From the NCBI RefSeq assembly GCF_013408335.1, contig NZ_JACBZR010000001.1:1860001-1924000 (forward strand): a DNA stretch of 64,000 nt, written 5' to 3'. Below, in pieces: positions 15,496-24,718 of this stretch. The stretch's first letter is position 1. Every line of letters begins with the position of its first letter. Made by a program: the position numbers and the translations under genes. This DNA comes from Nocardioides panzhihuensis. GTDB lineage: Bacteria > Actinomycetota > Actinomycetes > Propionibacteriales > Nocardioidaceae. Below the pieces are notes generated by a model. It did no database searches. It had not been told where the DNA came from and saw only the letters and a list, made by a program, of their open reading frames with translations.

Positions 15496-17009
15496 GAGAC
15501 ACCGTCCGGGCGGTAGGGAGTCTGCGTCGCGAGGTACCCGGCATAGTCGAACCCGTACGCGGCGAGGGCACGATACCTGTCCGGAAGGGTCGTAGGCGTT
15601 GCCATCCCGGTGGCGGGGTCTGTGGTGAAGACGGGGGTCGTGGCGTACCCGAGCTCGTGCTCGCCGGGCTCGACCGCGACGATCTCTGCGACTCGGCGGG
15701 TGCGCTGCCACTCGCCGTCGGCAATCTGGGTGGTGTGCAGTTCCAGGTGGACGATCAGGCGCAGGGTTGCGGCGAGCTTGGCGGTGGCCAGCGTGTGAGT
15801 GACGTGAGGCCCGGCCTCCATGGCGCAGGTGACCAGCTTGCGCAGGGCCGCGACGCCATCGGAGGCGTGAGTGGTCGAGATCGAGCCGGGGCCGGACTCC
15901 ATCGCTTTGATCATCGGCCAGACCTCCTTGCCTCGGACCTCGCCGACGATCTGGCGCGACAGGTTGAACCGGAAGGAGTCATACAGCGCCTCGTCCAGGG
16001 TGAACTCACCAGCCTGGCGTCCGTCGGGGCCGTACTCGCCCGAGCCCGGTCGGGCCTCCCACGGGTAGACGATCGGGTGCTGGGTCTTGAGCTTGTGCAG
16101 GTACAGCTCGTACTCGGTCTCGAAGGTGCCGAGCACCTCGCGTGGCGGGATCTCGTTGCACAGCGCACGGACGACGGTTGTCTTGCCAGCTCCCTGGACC
16201 CCTGAGACGACGATCGACTCCCGGGCTCTGACGGCGGCGCGGAGGAACGAGGCCGCGACAGGGGTGAGCATCTGCATGTCCACCAAGTCATCGAGGGTGA
16301 CTTCGACCATGCGGTGCAGGCGGATCACCATGGAGGGTCGAGGCATCCGCCAGGCCACGGCGGCGAGGCGGGCGTACTCACCCAAGGTCAGATGCAACGT
16401 CGGTCGCGCCGGCGAGAACGGCCGCGAGGACCCTTCGCCTCGAGAGGAGAGGAACACGAGGAACTCGATCAGCTCCTCATCCGAATCCGCCACTGGTGGT
16501 CCGGCGAGGAGGGTCCCGTCGACGAGCTCGAGGAAGACCTCGTCACATCCGGTGACCAGGATGTTCTCGACATCCTCACGCTCTACCAACGGTTGCAGCC
16601 TGCCGAGTCGAAAGAGCGAGTCAAGCACCGCCTTGAAGACCGCGCGTTGCTTCGCCGCGGTCCAGGTCGGCGCGCCGACGTCCATGTCGTCCGCCATCGC
16701 GGCCTCGATCAGGTCCAGCACGATCGCCTTGGCCAGCTCCTCCTGCGACTCTTTGTCCAGACGTACGCCGTCAGCGGCCACCGCCTGGCTCAGCTGCTCC
16801 GAAGCCTGAGCACGGAGCGCAGCGACCAGCGACCAGTCAACCTCGACAGAACCGATACCAGTCTCGGAGGAAGCGAGCGGCCCGGACCCCACCCGGTGAC
16901 CGTTCCGCGGTGCCGTTGATGTCGGCATGGTCCGTTGCGGCGCGAACAGCGGCAACCGGTTCGGATCTGGCGGCTCGATGTTGCTCGTCCGCGGACGGTG
17001 GTCGTTCAT
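15492..17009 (-). CDS. tadA: Tad pilus assembly ATPase TadA/CpaF
   Basis: This 505-residue protein is a secretion ATPase of the VirB11/GspE superfamily. The N-terminal part is helical. The ATPase core carries Walker A GVQGAGKTT (Lys276), the Asp-box-like LGTFETEYELYLHKL, Walker B region IVGEVRGKEVWPMIKAMESG, and the His-box GSISTTHASDGVAALRKLV. This type powers pilus assembly, and related ATPases power type IV secretion. The ATG at 17009 overlaps the tadZ stop. With tadB, tadC and the pilins it makes a nearly complete cytoplasmic motor. Confidence 0.92.
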   Translation of the reverse strand: MNDHRPRTSNIEPPDPNRLPLFAPQRTMPTSTAPRNGHRVGSGPLASSETGIGSVEVDWSLVAALRAQASEQLSQAVAADGVRLDKESQEELAKAIVLDLIEAAMADDMDVGAPTWTAAKQRAVFKAVLDSLFRLGRLQPLVEREDVENILVTGCDEVFLELVDGTLLAGPPVADSDEELIEFLVFLSSRGEGSSRPFSPARPTLHLTLGEYARLAAVAWRMPRPSMVIRLHRMVEVTLDDLVDMQMLTPVAASFLRAAVRARESIVVSGVQGAGKTTVVRALCNEIPPREVLGTFETEYELYLHKLKTQHPIVYPWEARPGSGEYGPDGRQAGEFTLDEALYDSFRFNLSRQIVGEVRGKEVWPMIKAMESGPGSISTTHASDGVAALRKLVTCAMEAGPHVTHTLATAKLAATLRLIVHLELHTTQIADGEWQRTRRVAEIVAVEPGEHELGYATTPVFTTDPATGMATPTTLPDRYRALAAYGFDYAGYLATQTPYRPDGVS

Positions 17010-17776
17010 CGAGTCACCTCCTCGATCAGCTGGGCGCGACTGCGGGCGACGCACGCCTGGATGACTTCTGTCAGTGCGATCAGTGAGCGGACGTACGTCC
17101 CGTTCTCGAACTGCGCTGGAGCATGGGCACCGCGGTAGTAGACCGCCGCGGCCTCCGGCTCGTCCGGTAGAACTCCGATCACTGGTATGCCGATCACCCT
17201 GGCGACATCGGCCGCCTTGTAGGGCTGGCCCTCACCGATCAGGAGCGCGCCAGGGTTCCGCCATCCGGAGTCTTGGCGGCGTACCGTCGCCGACCACGTA
17301 CGCGCCGCGGCCAGGGCCGGAAGCGGCGAGCGCGTCACCATCAAGGTCAGGTCCGCGGCATCGAGCAGCGGTTCCGGGTAACCGGGAAGCCCGAGCCGGC
17401 CGCCGTCCACGATCACATCCTGGCCCGTCGACTCCAAGGCAGCCAGCGCCTCGGCGAGCGGAGCCCAGAGATCTCGAAGGCCAGTTGCCTGTGCGTGATC
17501 GCGGATGCCAGCGACGATCGAGACCGAGGTGCCCTCCAGTCTCTGCGCCACCGTTGGTAGAGCGTCAGCGACACCGAGGGGACTCAGCGCCAGGTCGATC
17601 AAGGACAGCTCGGGTGCCCACGTACCGCGGAAGAATCCCGACAACACCCCGGCGGTTCCGGTCGGATCCGCGTCAACGAGTAAGACCGGGCGTGGCCAGG
17701 CCAACGCGAGCCCTAGACTCGTGGTCGTGACTCCAGGTGATCCGCCTGCCGACGCGAGCGCGATGACCGCCATCAC
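17006..17776 (-). CDS. TadZ/CpaE-like ParA-fold localisation protein
   Basis: This 256-residue P-loop protein has the ParA/MinD fold, starting MMAVIALASAGGSPGVTTTSLGLALAWPRPVLLVDADPTGTAG. The P-loop GGSPGVTTT lacks the lysines of active ParA ATPases, a departure known among TadZ/CpaE proteins. DADPTG matches the A' motif. CpaE/TadZ proteins position the Tad machine in the cell. The gene lies between the SAF-domain gene and tadA with ATGA overlaps at both ends, which supports the assignment. Confidence 0.82.
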   Translation of the reverse strand: MMAVIALASAGGSPGVTTTSLGLALAWPRPVLLVDADPTGTAGVLSGFFRGTWAPELSLIDLALSPLGVADALPTVAQRLEGTSVSIVAGIRDHAQATGLRDLWAPLAEALAALESTGQDVIVDGGRLGLPGYPEPLLDAADLTLMVTRSPLPALAAARTWSATVRRQDSGWRNPGALLIGEGQPYKAADVARVIGIPVIGVLPDEPEAAAVYYRGAHAPAQFENGTYVRSLIALTEVIQACVARSRAQLIEEVTR

Positions 17777-18432
17777 TCGACCCCGGAGTCGAGCACGAGC
17801 GCCACGTTGCCGCTGGCAGCACGTGCTGCCAGCAGCGTCGCCTCGGCATGCGGCACCATCACGCTGACCACCAGCGTCCCATCCTCGCCGCGGTGGGACT
17901 CGACGACTTCCGCCTCGGAGAACTGCGGCGTACCGCTCGGCACCTCCTCGCCGACGGCCGGAGCGACCACGACCCGGACGAGATCCCCACTGCGAAGCGC
18001 CACCCCCGGCTCCTGCGCCGGAGTCAGCGCCACCCCGACCACCGACTTCCCCTCACCGGGCACCGGGTCATCCGTCGCAGCCTCAGCAGTGATCAGACCC
18101 CCGGACAAGATGTCGTACGCCGCTCGCTTGCCCACCACGTCATCCAGAGCATTCGCCGGAAGGGGAGCAAGAGCTGGGTCGGTGGTGATCCGCACCCGCT
18201 CGAGGTCGTCGTGCGTGATCAGCGCACCGCGAGGAATCGTTGTACGCGCCGCCAGCACCTCGACCGTGTCCGTGGTCGCCGCCCAGACCCACGTGCCTCC
18301 GAACGCGCCGAGCGCGATCGCGGCTGCGGCGGCGACCGATAGCCACGGCCGGCGGCGCAGCTTTGGCGGCGGCAACGCCTTCGGGCCCTCGGACGGCGTG
18401 GCTCGGTCGCTGCGTACTGTGGTGCTGGTCAT
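17773..18432 (-). CDS. CpaB/RcpC-like SAF-domain protein
   Basis: This 219-residue protein has a basic cytoplasmic start, one transmembrane helix (WLSVAAAAAIALGAFGGTWVWA) and an exported SAF domain: VEVLAARTTIPRGALITHDDLERVRI, then AAYDILSGGLITAEAA. CpaB/RcpC proteins are periplasmic or cell-wall parts of Tad systems. A short C-terminal domain follows that ends at the overlapping TadZ start. It is 27 bases downstream of the secreted PKD-like protein. Confidence 0.85.
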   Translation of the reverse strand: MTSTTVRSDRATPSEGPKALPPPKLRRRPWLSVAAAAAIALGAFGGTWVWAATTDTVEVLAARTTIPRGALITHDDLERVRITTDPALAPLPANALDDVVGKRAAYDILSGGLITAEAATDDPVPGEGKSVVGVALTPAQEPGVALRSGDLVRVVVAPAVGEEVPSGTPQFSEAEVVESHRGEDGTLVVSVMVPHAEATLLAARAASGNVALVLDSGVE

Positions 18433-18459
18433 CGGTGGTCCCTCTCCTGCTCACGGGCC

Positions 18460-19443
18460 TCAGCTCACGAGCACCTGCGCTTCCCCAACCGTGATGTCGA
18501 CCGAACGGGCCAGGCCGCCCAGCCGGATCGTTCCGGTCTGTCCCGCGCCGGCCCAGGTGATCACCCAGTCCGAGGTCGCCGTCACGGTGTACTTCTCGCC
18601 GCGCTGGTGCGCGCTCGACTTCTCATAAACGTGGCCACAGTCCGGCGACTTCCGCTTCCCGAACCTCGGCTCGTACGGCGTCCCCGCGCTCCGGCACACG
18701 ACCTGCGTGCCATCTCCCATGTCCCAGGTGATCTCATGCACCCGCGCCGTTGCAGACACCGTGATCCCACCGGCCGACGCTGATGCCGTCGCCGGACCGA
18801 ACGTGGACGGACCCGGGTCGTTCACCCATAGCCACACCGGCATCCCGACCAGCCCGACGCGGTCCTCGCCGGCCTCCGGGGTGATCCCGATGTCGATGGC
18901 TCGAAGGTTCATCTTCTCGATCGCCATCAGCGCGACCTCACGTGGCGATGGTCCGGCCTCCGCAGCCTCTGGAGGTGTCTGGGACCAGAAGGTCACCAGC
19001 AGCGACGTCTGCGGCTGGTAGCAGTTGTAGACCGCGCCATCATCGGGTTCGTGTCCCTCCCAAGCAGGGTCACCCGGTGGGGGAGGAGGGTCATACGCCT
19101 CCACATAGCAGTTGCGGTCATTGCTCCAGGTGCCATAGGACGATGTGCACGGCACCGGACCAGCCGGTGGCCCGCCAACTCCTTGCTTGGCCGGGTCCCA
19201 GTAGCAACTGTTCCCCGAGCCGGAGTCCTTCGGTCCACTGGTCGACCCAGCCGGCTTCCCCTCACCACCCGATCCGCCGGCGCCGCCACCAGGCGATCCG
19301 GTCTCAACCCAGAGGATGCACTCGCCGGTCGACTTGTTGGTCTGCTGACATCGAGTGTCGGCCGACGCCGTGCCGGTGCCGAGAAGAGTTGCGCCCGCCG
19401 CGAGGAGGACGATGATGAAGACGCGTGTCAGGAAACCTTGCAT
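18460..19443 (-). CDS. Secreted protein with a PKD-like domain, function unknown
   Basis: This 327-residue protein has a clear signal peptide (FLTRVFIIVLLAAGATLLGTGTASA, cut probably after ASA). A cysteine-rich segment follows with glycine-rich and proline-rich linkers (SPGGGAGGSGGEGKP, PPPPPGDP). Near the C terminus, EITWDMGDGTQVVCRSAGTPY and CGHVYEKSS resemble the PKD/immunoglobulin-like motif WDFGDG...YxxxG. It may be a surface adhesin or a wall part of the pilus. It overlaps the upstream lipoprotein gene by 16 bases, so it belongs to the same operon. Confidence 0.72.
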   Translation of the reverse strand: MQGFLTRVFIIVLLAAGATLLGTGTASADTRCQQTNKSTGECILWVETGSPGGGAGGSGGEGKPAGSTSGPKDSGSGNSCYWDPAKQGVGGPPAGPVPCTSSYGTWSNDRNCYVEAYDPPPPPGDPAWEGHEPDDGAVYNCYQPQTSLLVTFWSQTPPEAAEAGPSPREVALMAIEKMNLRAIDIGITPEAGEDRVGLVGMPVWLWVNDPGPSTFGPATASASAGGITVSATARVHEITWDMGDGTQVVCRSAGTPYEPRFGKRKSPDCGHVYEKSSAHQRGEKYTVTATSDWVITWAGAGQTGTIRLGGLARSVDITVGEAQVLVS

Positions 19444-20042
19444 GACGGTTGCTCGAGGTCTTGGCCGTTGGCGATGCGCCAGCCGCCGCTCGGATTCTTG
19501 GACCAGTGGTAGTTGGCCACGGTGAAACGTGTCCAGCCGTCATCCGGTCGATCCGGACTCACCACCGACTTCCCGTTCTTGTCGACGACATCAACGTCGG
19601 CGACATCCCAGCAGGCATCCACCGTTACCGTCGGCACCTTCCCGGCTTTCGGGTCGGAGTTGTCCAAGCTCACCGACTGCACCTTCATCTCAGCGACGTC
19701 GGTACTGCCGGTCTGATGCTGGCCAGCCTTCCGGAGCTGCTCGATCGACAGCTTCTGGGCATTGAGCTGGACGCCGATCGCAACGTTCGCAAGTCCTTCA
19801 AGATCCTTGTCAGGATCCTGCTGAAGCTCATCGACCGTCTTGAAGAATGCCCGCACAGCGTCTTCCGCATCGGCCGAGGCGCGATCCTCCTGAGACTCCG
19901 GCGCCGTCGAAATCGGCTCCTTCGACGACGAATCCGGCTTGCTCGTCGGACCCGTCCCGTCCGGTGACTGGGCGCAAGAAGTAGCGACGGCGAACAGTAG
20001 AACTGCTGTCGTGGCGCTGAACGTTCTTGCCGTGATCCTCAT
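19428..20042 (-). CDS. Predicted lipoprotein, first gene of the pilus operon
   Basis: This 204-residue exported protein starts MRITARTFSATTAVLLFAVATSCAQ, a signal peptide ending in a lipobox-like ATSC. A Ser/Thr/Pro-rich linker follows, then a compact domain of about 130 residues (DAVRAFFKTVDELQQDPDKDLEGLANVAIG ... VTVDACWDVADVDVVDKNGKSVV ... FTVANYHWSKNPSGGWRIANG). It resembles small ligand-holding folds that actinobacteria often place near secretion genes. No precise family was recognised. It lies 319 bases from the divergent relaxase gene, so the two operons may share control. Confidence 0.7.
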   Translation of the reverse strand: MRITARTFSATTAVLLFAVATSCAQSPDGTGPTSKPDSSSKEPISTAPESQEDRASADAEDAVRAFFKTVDELQQDPDKDLEGLANVAIGVQLNAQKLSIEQLRKAGQHQTGSTDVAEMKVQSVSLDNSDPKAGKVPTVTVDACWDVADVDVVDKNGKSVVSPDRPDDGWTRFTVANYHWSKNPSGGWRIANGQDLEQPSCKVS

Positions 20043-20360
20043 GATGGGGTACCTGCTTCCTCCGGCTGGAGGACGCAGAATGCGCCCCGCTGGTGCCCAG
20101 CGGCGACGCAGACTGGTCCTCAGTCTTCACTGACCTTTACCCAAATTGCAACGCTAATCTTTGTTTGCAACCATTAACGGACAGTCGCCGAGCTTGCTCA
20201 TCTGCTGCTCTCTCTGGCCCAGCCCGCCTCGCTCCAAGGTGCTCCGACCTTCCCAGGTTCCCCTTGCGCCCCTCACGGCAGCACACGATTGGCAGATCGA
20301 GGGCACCTCAGTGGTGAGCGGGGTGCAGACACGCATCCCCGGACCCAGAGGAGGGGCGCC
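20043..20360 (+). promoter_or_regulatory. Divergent intergenic region between pilus operon and relaxase gene
   Basis: These 318 bases contain no gene that can be supported. The segment 20130-20180 is clearly AT-richer than its surroundings and holds two TTGCAA words 19 bp apart (20146-20151 and 20165-20170) and TAATCT at 20155-20160. It probably carries the promoters of both operons. For a MobF element the origin of transfer often lies beside the relaxase gene, so this is the first place to look for oriT; no known nic sequence was recognised. Confidence 0.4.
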
Positions 20361-23300
20361 GTGGTGGTGTCGATGCGGGTGATGCACGCGGGCGACGGCT
20401 ACAAGTATCTCCTGAAGAGTGTGGCCGCCGGCGACGGCAACCGAGCGCTGTCCACGCCGCTGACCCGCTACTACGCCGAAGCGGGCACCCCGCCGGGACG
20501 GTGGATGGGATCTGGGCTACCGGGCGTCGGCGGAGGCAGGATCAGGCAGGGCGCCCAGGTGACCGAGACACAGCTCGCGCTCTTGATCGGCGCTGGCCGT
20601 GACCCGGTGACCGGCGAGCCGCTCGGCCGGGCGTACCCCGAATACAAGCCGACCGAGGAGCGAATCGCTGACCGTGTACGCCACCTCGACTCCAACCTCA
20701 GCGACGACGATCGAGCGACGGAGACGGCGCGGATCGAGGCCGAGGAGGCCGCCCAGTCCGGACGGCGGGCGGTGGCGGCGTACGACTTCACTTTCAGCGT
20801 CCCCAAGTCGGTCTCAGTGATGTGGGGCGTGGCCGATGCGAACACCCAGGAACTGCTCCTGGCGGCGCACCATGCGGCGGTCGCCGACGTCATCGACTAC
20901 ATGGAGCGCGAGGTGGCCGCGACAAGGGCCGGGGTTGCCAATGCCGACGGTGCCGTCTCGCAGGTCGGCGTTGAGGGCATCATCGCGGCCGCCTTCGACC
21001 ATTGGGACTCGCGCGCCGGCGACCCTCAACTTCACACCCACGTGGTCATTTCCAACAAGGTCCAAGCCGCGCTCGACGGTCGGTGGCGCAGCCTCGACAG
21101 CCGGCCGATGCACGCCGCGGTCACCGCCGTCTCCGCGCACTACAACGCGGTGCTCGCCGACCGGATCACCGGAACCTTCGGGCTCGCGTGGGAGCAGCGG
21201 GGGAGGGACGCTGATCGCAACCCGCAGTGGGAGATTGCCGGCGTCGACGAGGCGCTGATCAAGGAGTTCTCCAACCGGTCCCGCTCCATCGAGGTGGAGA
21301 AGAACCGGATGATCGACGAGTACGTCGCCCGCCACGGTCGCCGCCCCAGCAACGCCACCATCGTCGTCTTCCGCGCCCGAGCGACCCTAGCTACCCGTCC
21401 CGAGAAGCAGTTGCGGTCACTGCTCGACCTGACTACCGAATGGCGCCTCCGTGCCGGACGGCTTCTTCGTTGCGACGCCATGTCCTGGGCGCGCGGCTTG
21501 ACGCGGCCTTGCCTCCCGGCGATCGTGAGGGCCGAGCAGATTCCGGCTGAGCTCATCGAAGAGATCGGCCGCAGCGTCGTGGCCGAGGTCGAACGGAAGC
21601 GGTCGACCTGGCGCCACTGGAACCTATGGGCAGAAGCCTCCCGCCAAACCATGCATTGGCGCTTCCCCAACGCCGCCGAACGTGAATACGTCGTCAGCAA
21701 GATCGTCGAAGCGGCCGAAGCCCACTCGGTCGCGCTCACTCCGCCCGAACTGACCCCGAGCCCGCCTGAGTTCCAGATGGAAGACGGCACGTCGGTGTTC
21801 CGGCCGCGCCACGCCACCAAATACTCATCAACCGCGGTGATGGCGGCCGAGGGCCGGCTCCTGGAACGCGCCGAGTCCCGCACGGCCCCGAGGCTAGGCC
21901 CCGAAACGGTCGCCCGCGCCGTACGCTGCAATTACCAGGGCCGTCGCATCACCCGCAACCAAGCCGACGCCCTCGAATCCATTGCCAACTCCAGCAGACT
22001 GGTCGACCTCCTTGTCGGTCCAGCCGGCGCCGGGAAGACCACCGCCATGCACGCCCTCCTCACCGCCTGGCGGCGCGAGCACGGCCGAGGCAGCGTCGTC
22101 GGCCTCGCACCCTCCGCAGCCGCAGCCGACGTACTCGCCGGAGACCTCGGCATCCGCTGCGAGAACACCGCGAAATGGCTCCACGAACACACCGCCGGCA
22201 ACGTGCGCCTCCACCGAGGCCAGCTCGTCATCATCGACGAAGCCACCCTCGCCGACACCACCACCCTCGACCAGATCACCAGCCTCGCCGCCATCGCCGG
22301 CGCGAAGGTCCTGCTCGTGGGGGACTGGGCACAACTCCAGTCCGTCGATGCCGGCGGTGCCTTCACCCTGCTCGCCGCCGCCAGAACAGACGTCCCCGAA
22401 CTCGCCGAGGTCCACCGCTTCCGCAACGAGTGGGAACGCGAAACCAGCCTCGACCTCCGGGCCGGTCGCCTTGAGGCCATAACGGCGTATGCCCGACACG
22501 ACCGCCTCCGCGATGGCACCACCGACGAGATGGTCGAAGCCGCCTACACCGCCTGGCTGAACGACCAGGCCAACGGCCGAGCGAGCGTTCTCGTCACCGA
22601 AACCACCGAAACCGTCCACGCCCTCAACGCCCGCGCAAGAGCAGAACGCATCCTCACCGGCCAGACCCAAGCCTCCCGCGAAGTCACCCTCGCCAGCGGG
22701 GAACCCGCCTCAGTCGGTGACATCGTGATCACCCGCCGGAACGACCGCCGCCTCCGTTCCCTGCGTGGCGCTTGGGTCCGCAACGGCGACCGATGGTGCA
22801 TCGACGACGTCGGCAAAGATGGAACCCTCGTCGTCTCCCGCCGGGCCAACCACGCCGCGACCGTCATCCTTCCCGCCGACTACGTCTCCGAACACGTAGA
22901 CCTCGGATACGCCATCACCGCCCATCGCGCCCAAGGTATCACCGTCGACACCGCCCACGTCCTCGCATCCTCGAGAACAACCAGAGAGAACCTGTACGTC
23001 TCCATGACCCGTGGCCGCGACGCCAACACCGCCTACGTCGCCCTCGACCAGCCCGATGACACCCACGCCGGCCACCCCGACGACGGCGAGACGAACGCCC
23101 ACACCGTGCTCTGCGGCGTACTCCAACACTCCAGCGCCGAGCTCTCCGCGCATCAGACCATCACGGCCGAACACGAGACCTGGAGCTCCATCGCTCAACT
23201 CGCAGCTGAGTACGACACCATCGCCGCCGTCGCCCAACGCGACCGGTGGGCCGACCTCGTCCGCCGCTCCGGTCTGACCGATTCTCAAGCCGACGACGTC

Positions 23301-23900
23301 GTCGCAGGTGATGCCTTTGGGCCCCTGACCGCGTCGCTGCGCCGCGCCGAAGCCAATGGCCACGCGGTAGACCGACTCCTCCCACGCCTCGTAGCCCAAC
23401 GCGACCTCACCGACGCAGAGGATGTTGCTGCTGTCCTTCAATACCGACTCCGCCTCGCCACGAACGCGAAGCCGACCCGCAGGGGAGTGGCCTCAGCCCA
23501 GCGCTTCATCGCGGGCATGATCCCCGAAGCAATCGGCGAGATGCCCACCGCGATGCGCGAAGCCCTCGACGAGCGCAGGGGCCTGGTCGAAGCACGAGCC
23601 AAGGCCCTCGCCGAGACCGCGGTGCTTGAGCGCCCTGCCTGGACCCGTCGGCTGGGCGAACCACCGACATCGCCCGCGGTCCGCCGTGACTGGATCGCCG
23701 CGGTCGGAACCATCGCCGCCTACCGCGACCGCTACCAGATCACCAGCGACATCCCACTCGGCCCGGGCGCGCGAAGTGAAGCAGAACGAGCTGATCGGAC
23801 CCTCGCCCTTATCGCCCAGCGGCGAGCGGAAAGCCTTGCCGTGACCCTGGCCGCAGACCGAGCAAAGCCCGCGGCGTCCTTGCAGTCGGGCCTCAGATAG
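20361..23900 (+). CDS. MobF-family conjugative relaxase-helicase (TrwC/TraI-like)
   Basis: This 1179-residue protein nicks and unwinds DNA for conjugative transfer. Residues 1-330 form the TrwC relaxase domain: tyrosines at 14/16 and 37/38 are candidates for the nicking Tyr, and the metal-binding histidines are His214, His225 and His227 in FDHWDSRAGDPQLHTHVV. The second half is an SF1 helicase: Walker A VGPAGAGKTT (residues 552-561), QLVIIDEATLAD, VGDWAQLQSVDAGGAF, and motif VI region ITAHRAQGITVDTAHVL ... TRENLYVSMTRGRDANTAY. The GTG at 20361 is chosen because GAGGAGGGG lies 5-6 bases upstream; the ATG at 20373 is too far. All domains look complete. Confidence 0.93.
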   Translation: MVVSMRVMHAGDGYKYLLKSVAAGDGNRALSTPLTRYYAEAGTPPGRWMGSGLPGVGGGRIRQGAQVTETQLALLIGAGRDPVTGEPLGRAYPEYKPTEERIADRVRHLDSNLSDDDRATETARIEAEEAAQSGRRAVAAYDFTFSVPKSVSVMWGVADANTQELLLAAHHAAVADVIDYMEREVAATRAGVANADGAVSQVGVEGIIAAAFDHWDSRAGDPQLHTHVVISNKVQAALDGRWRSLDSRPMHAAVTAVSAHYNAVLADRITGTFGLAWEQRGRDADRNPQWEIAGVDEALIKEFSNRSRSIEVEKNRMIDEYVARHGRRPSNATIVVFRARATLATRPEKQLRSLLDLTTEWRLRAGRLLRCDAMSWARGLTRPCLPAIVRAEQIPAELIEEIGRSVVAEVERKRSTWRHWNLWAEASRQTMHWRFPNAAEREYVVSKIVEAAEAHSVALTPPELTPSPPEFQMEDGTSVFRPRHATKYSSTAVMAAEGRLLERAESRTAPRLGPETVARAVRCNYQGRRITRNQADALESIANSSRLVDLLVGPAGAGKTTAMHALLTAWRREHGRGSVVGLAPSAAAADVLAGDLGIRCENTAKWLHEHTAGNVRLHRGQLVIIDEATLADTTTLDQITSLAAIAGAKVLLVGDWAQLQSVDAGGAFTLLAAARTDVPELAEVHRFRNEWERETSLDLRAGRLEAITAYARHDRLRDGTTDEMVEAAYTAWLNDQANGRASVLVTETTETVHALNARARAERILTGQTQASREVTLASGEPASVGDIVITRRNDRRLRSLRGAWVRNGDRWCIDDVGKDGTLVVSRRANHAATVILPADYVSEHVDLGYAITAHRAQGITVDTAHVLASSRTTRENLYVSMTRGRDANTAYVALDQPDDTHAGHPDDGETNAHTVLCGVLQHSSAELSAHQTITAEHETWSSIAQLAAEYDTIAAVAQRDRWADLVRRSGLTDSQADDVVAGDAFGPLTASLRRAEANGHAVDRLLPRLVAQRDLTDAEDVAAVLQYRLRLATNAKPTRRGVASAQRFIAGMIPEAIGEMPTAMREALDERRGLVEARAKALAETAVLERPAWTRRLGEPPTSPAVRRDWIAAVGTIAAYRDRYQITSDIPLGPGARSEAERADRTLALIAQRRAESLAVTLAADRAKPAASLQSGLR

Positions 23901-23994
23901 TCGCCTCAGCGGACGTTTCTCCACAGGCCACGACGCAAACGAGCGACCGGTTGCATCGTGGACTGCAACCCCTGCCCCAACCGGAGGTCGATCT

Positions 23995-24333
23995 GTGCTC
24001 ACGATTCTCTTCCTATGCGTCTGGCGAACAGTGGCCACCGTCCACGGCTATGTCAGGGCGTACGCCCCGTCCAACATCGCCATCGACTACCTACGCTCTG
24101 AGCCCGGCCTCAAGTTGGCGATTCCAGTGGCCGTGATAGCGGTTCCTGTCTACCTGTTCGTCGCCCGATTGGTGACCACCTTCGTCGACGGGGGTGCAAC
24201 CGATTGGTTTCTGCTGGTCGCGCTCGTTGCATTCATCGATGCCTTGAAGTTTGCGGCCCTCGCTGCGCTCACGCCGCCGCTGCTGGTTTGGAGACGGCTT
24301 GACACGCACCGAGCGACACGCTGCTCCAAGTGA
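23995..24333 (+). CDS. Small membrane protein downstream of the relaxase
   Basis: This 112-residue protein has hydrophobic segments at about residues 1-9, 40-65 (LAIPVAVIAVPVYLFVARLVTTF) and 72-98 (WFLLVALVAFIDALKFAALAAL). No family was recognised. The GTG start has GGAGG eight bases upstream. Position 94 bases after the relaxase and on the same strand suggests cotranscription and a role linked to the mobile element, but this is only context. Confidence 0.6.
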   Translation: MLTILFLCVWRTVATVHGYVRAYAPSNIAIDYLRSEPGLKLAIPVAVIAVPVYLFVARLVTTFVDGGATDWFLLVALVAFIDALKFAALAALTPPLLVWRRLDTHRATRCSK

Positions 24334-24718
24334 CTGGAATCCTGGATTCATCTCTGTAATCAGCCGAACCGAGAACGCAGTCACCGGCTCCAGCGTAAGG
24401 AACCTCCAGAGCATTAACAGCCACGAAGGGGTCGTGCAGTTGGCTAGGCGTCCGCGGCCTTGCCACGGTCTGAAATCGGCCGCGGAGTTGGAGCATCCTG
24501 CTAGCTGACCCGGCGCCGGACCTAGGGGATTAGAGGGGTGGGATGCAGAGCGAATCCACTGCCTGGTCCAGCGCGCTTCCAGGGTTGCGCCGGCGGAACT
24601 GGGCGCCGCGAAGTTGCCCAACATCGGTGAGATCCAGCGGCAAGCGATCGAAGCAGCTTCGCGGACGAACGAACGCCGTTACGTTTCGGGTAAGTCAACC
24701 ACGTGGGGGGAATTCTCG
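24334..24718 (+). other. Intergenic segment upstream of the Gabija genes
   Basis: No coding region could be supported in these 385 bases. A frame running into gajA from 24614 reads MPNIGEIQRQAIEAA but lacks a ribosome site and adds 35 residues before the conserved ATPase start, so it was not used. The gajA promoter must lie here. No integrase or recombination site was recognised. Confidence 0.4.

Noticed and set aside
24614-24718. Longer N terminus of GajA
   Set aside because: The extra 35 codons have no ribosome site at their start, and the conserved ATPase begins right after the GTG at 24719.
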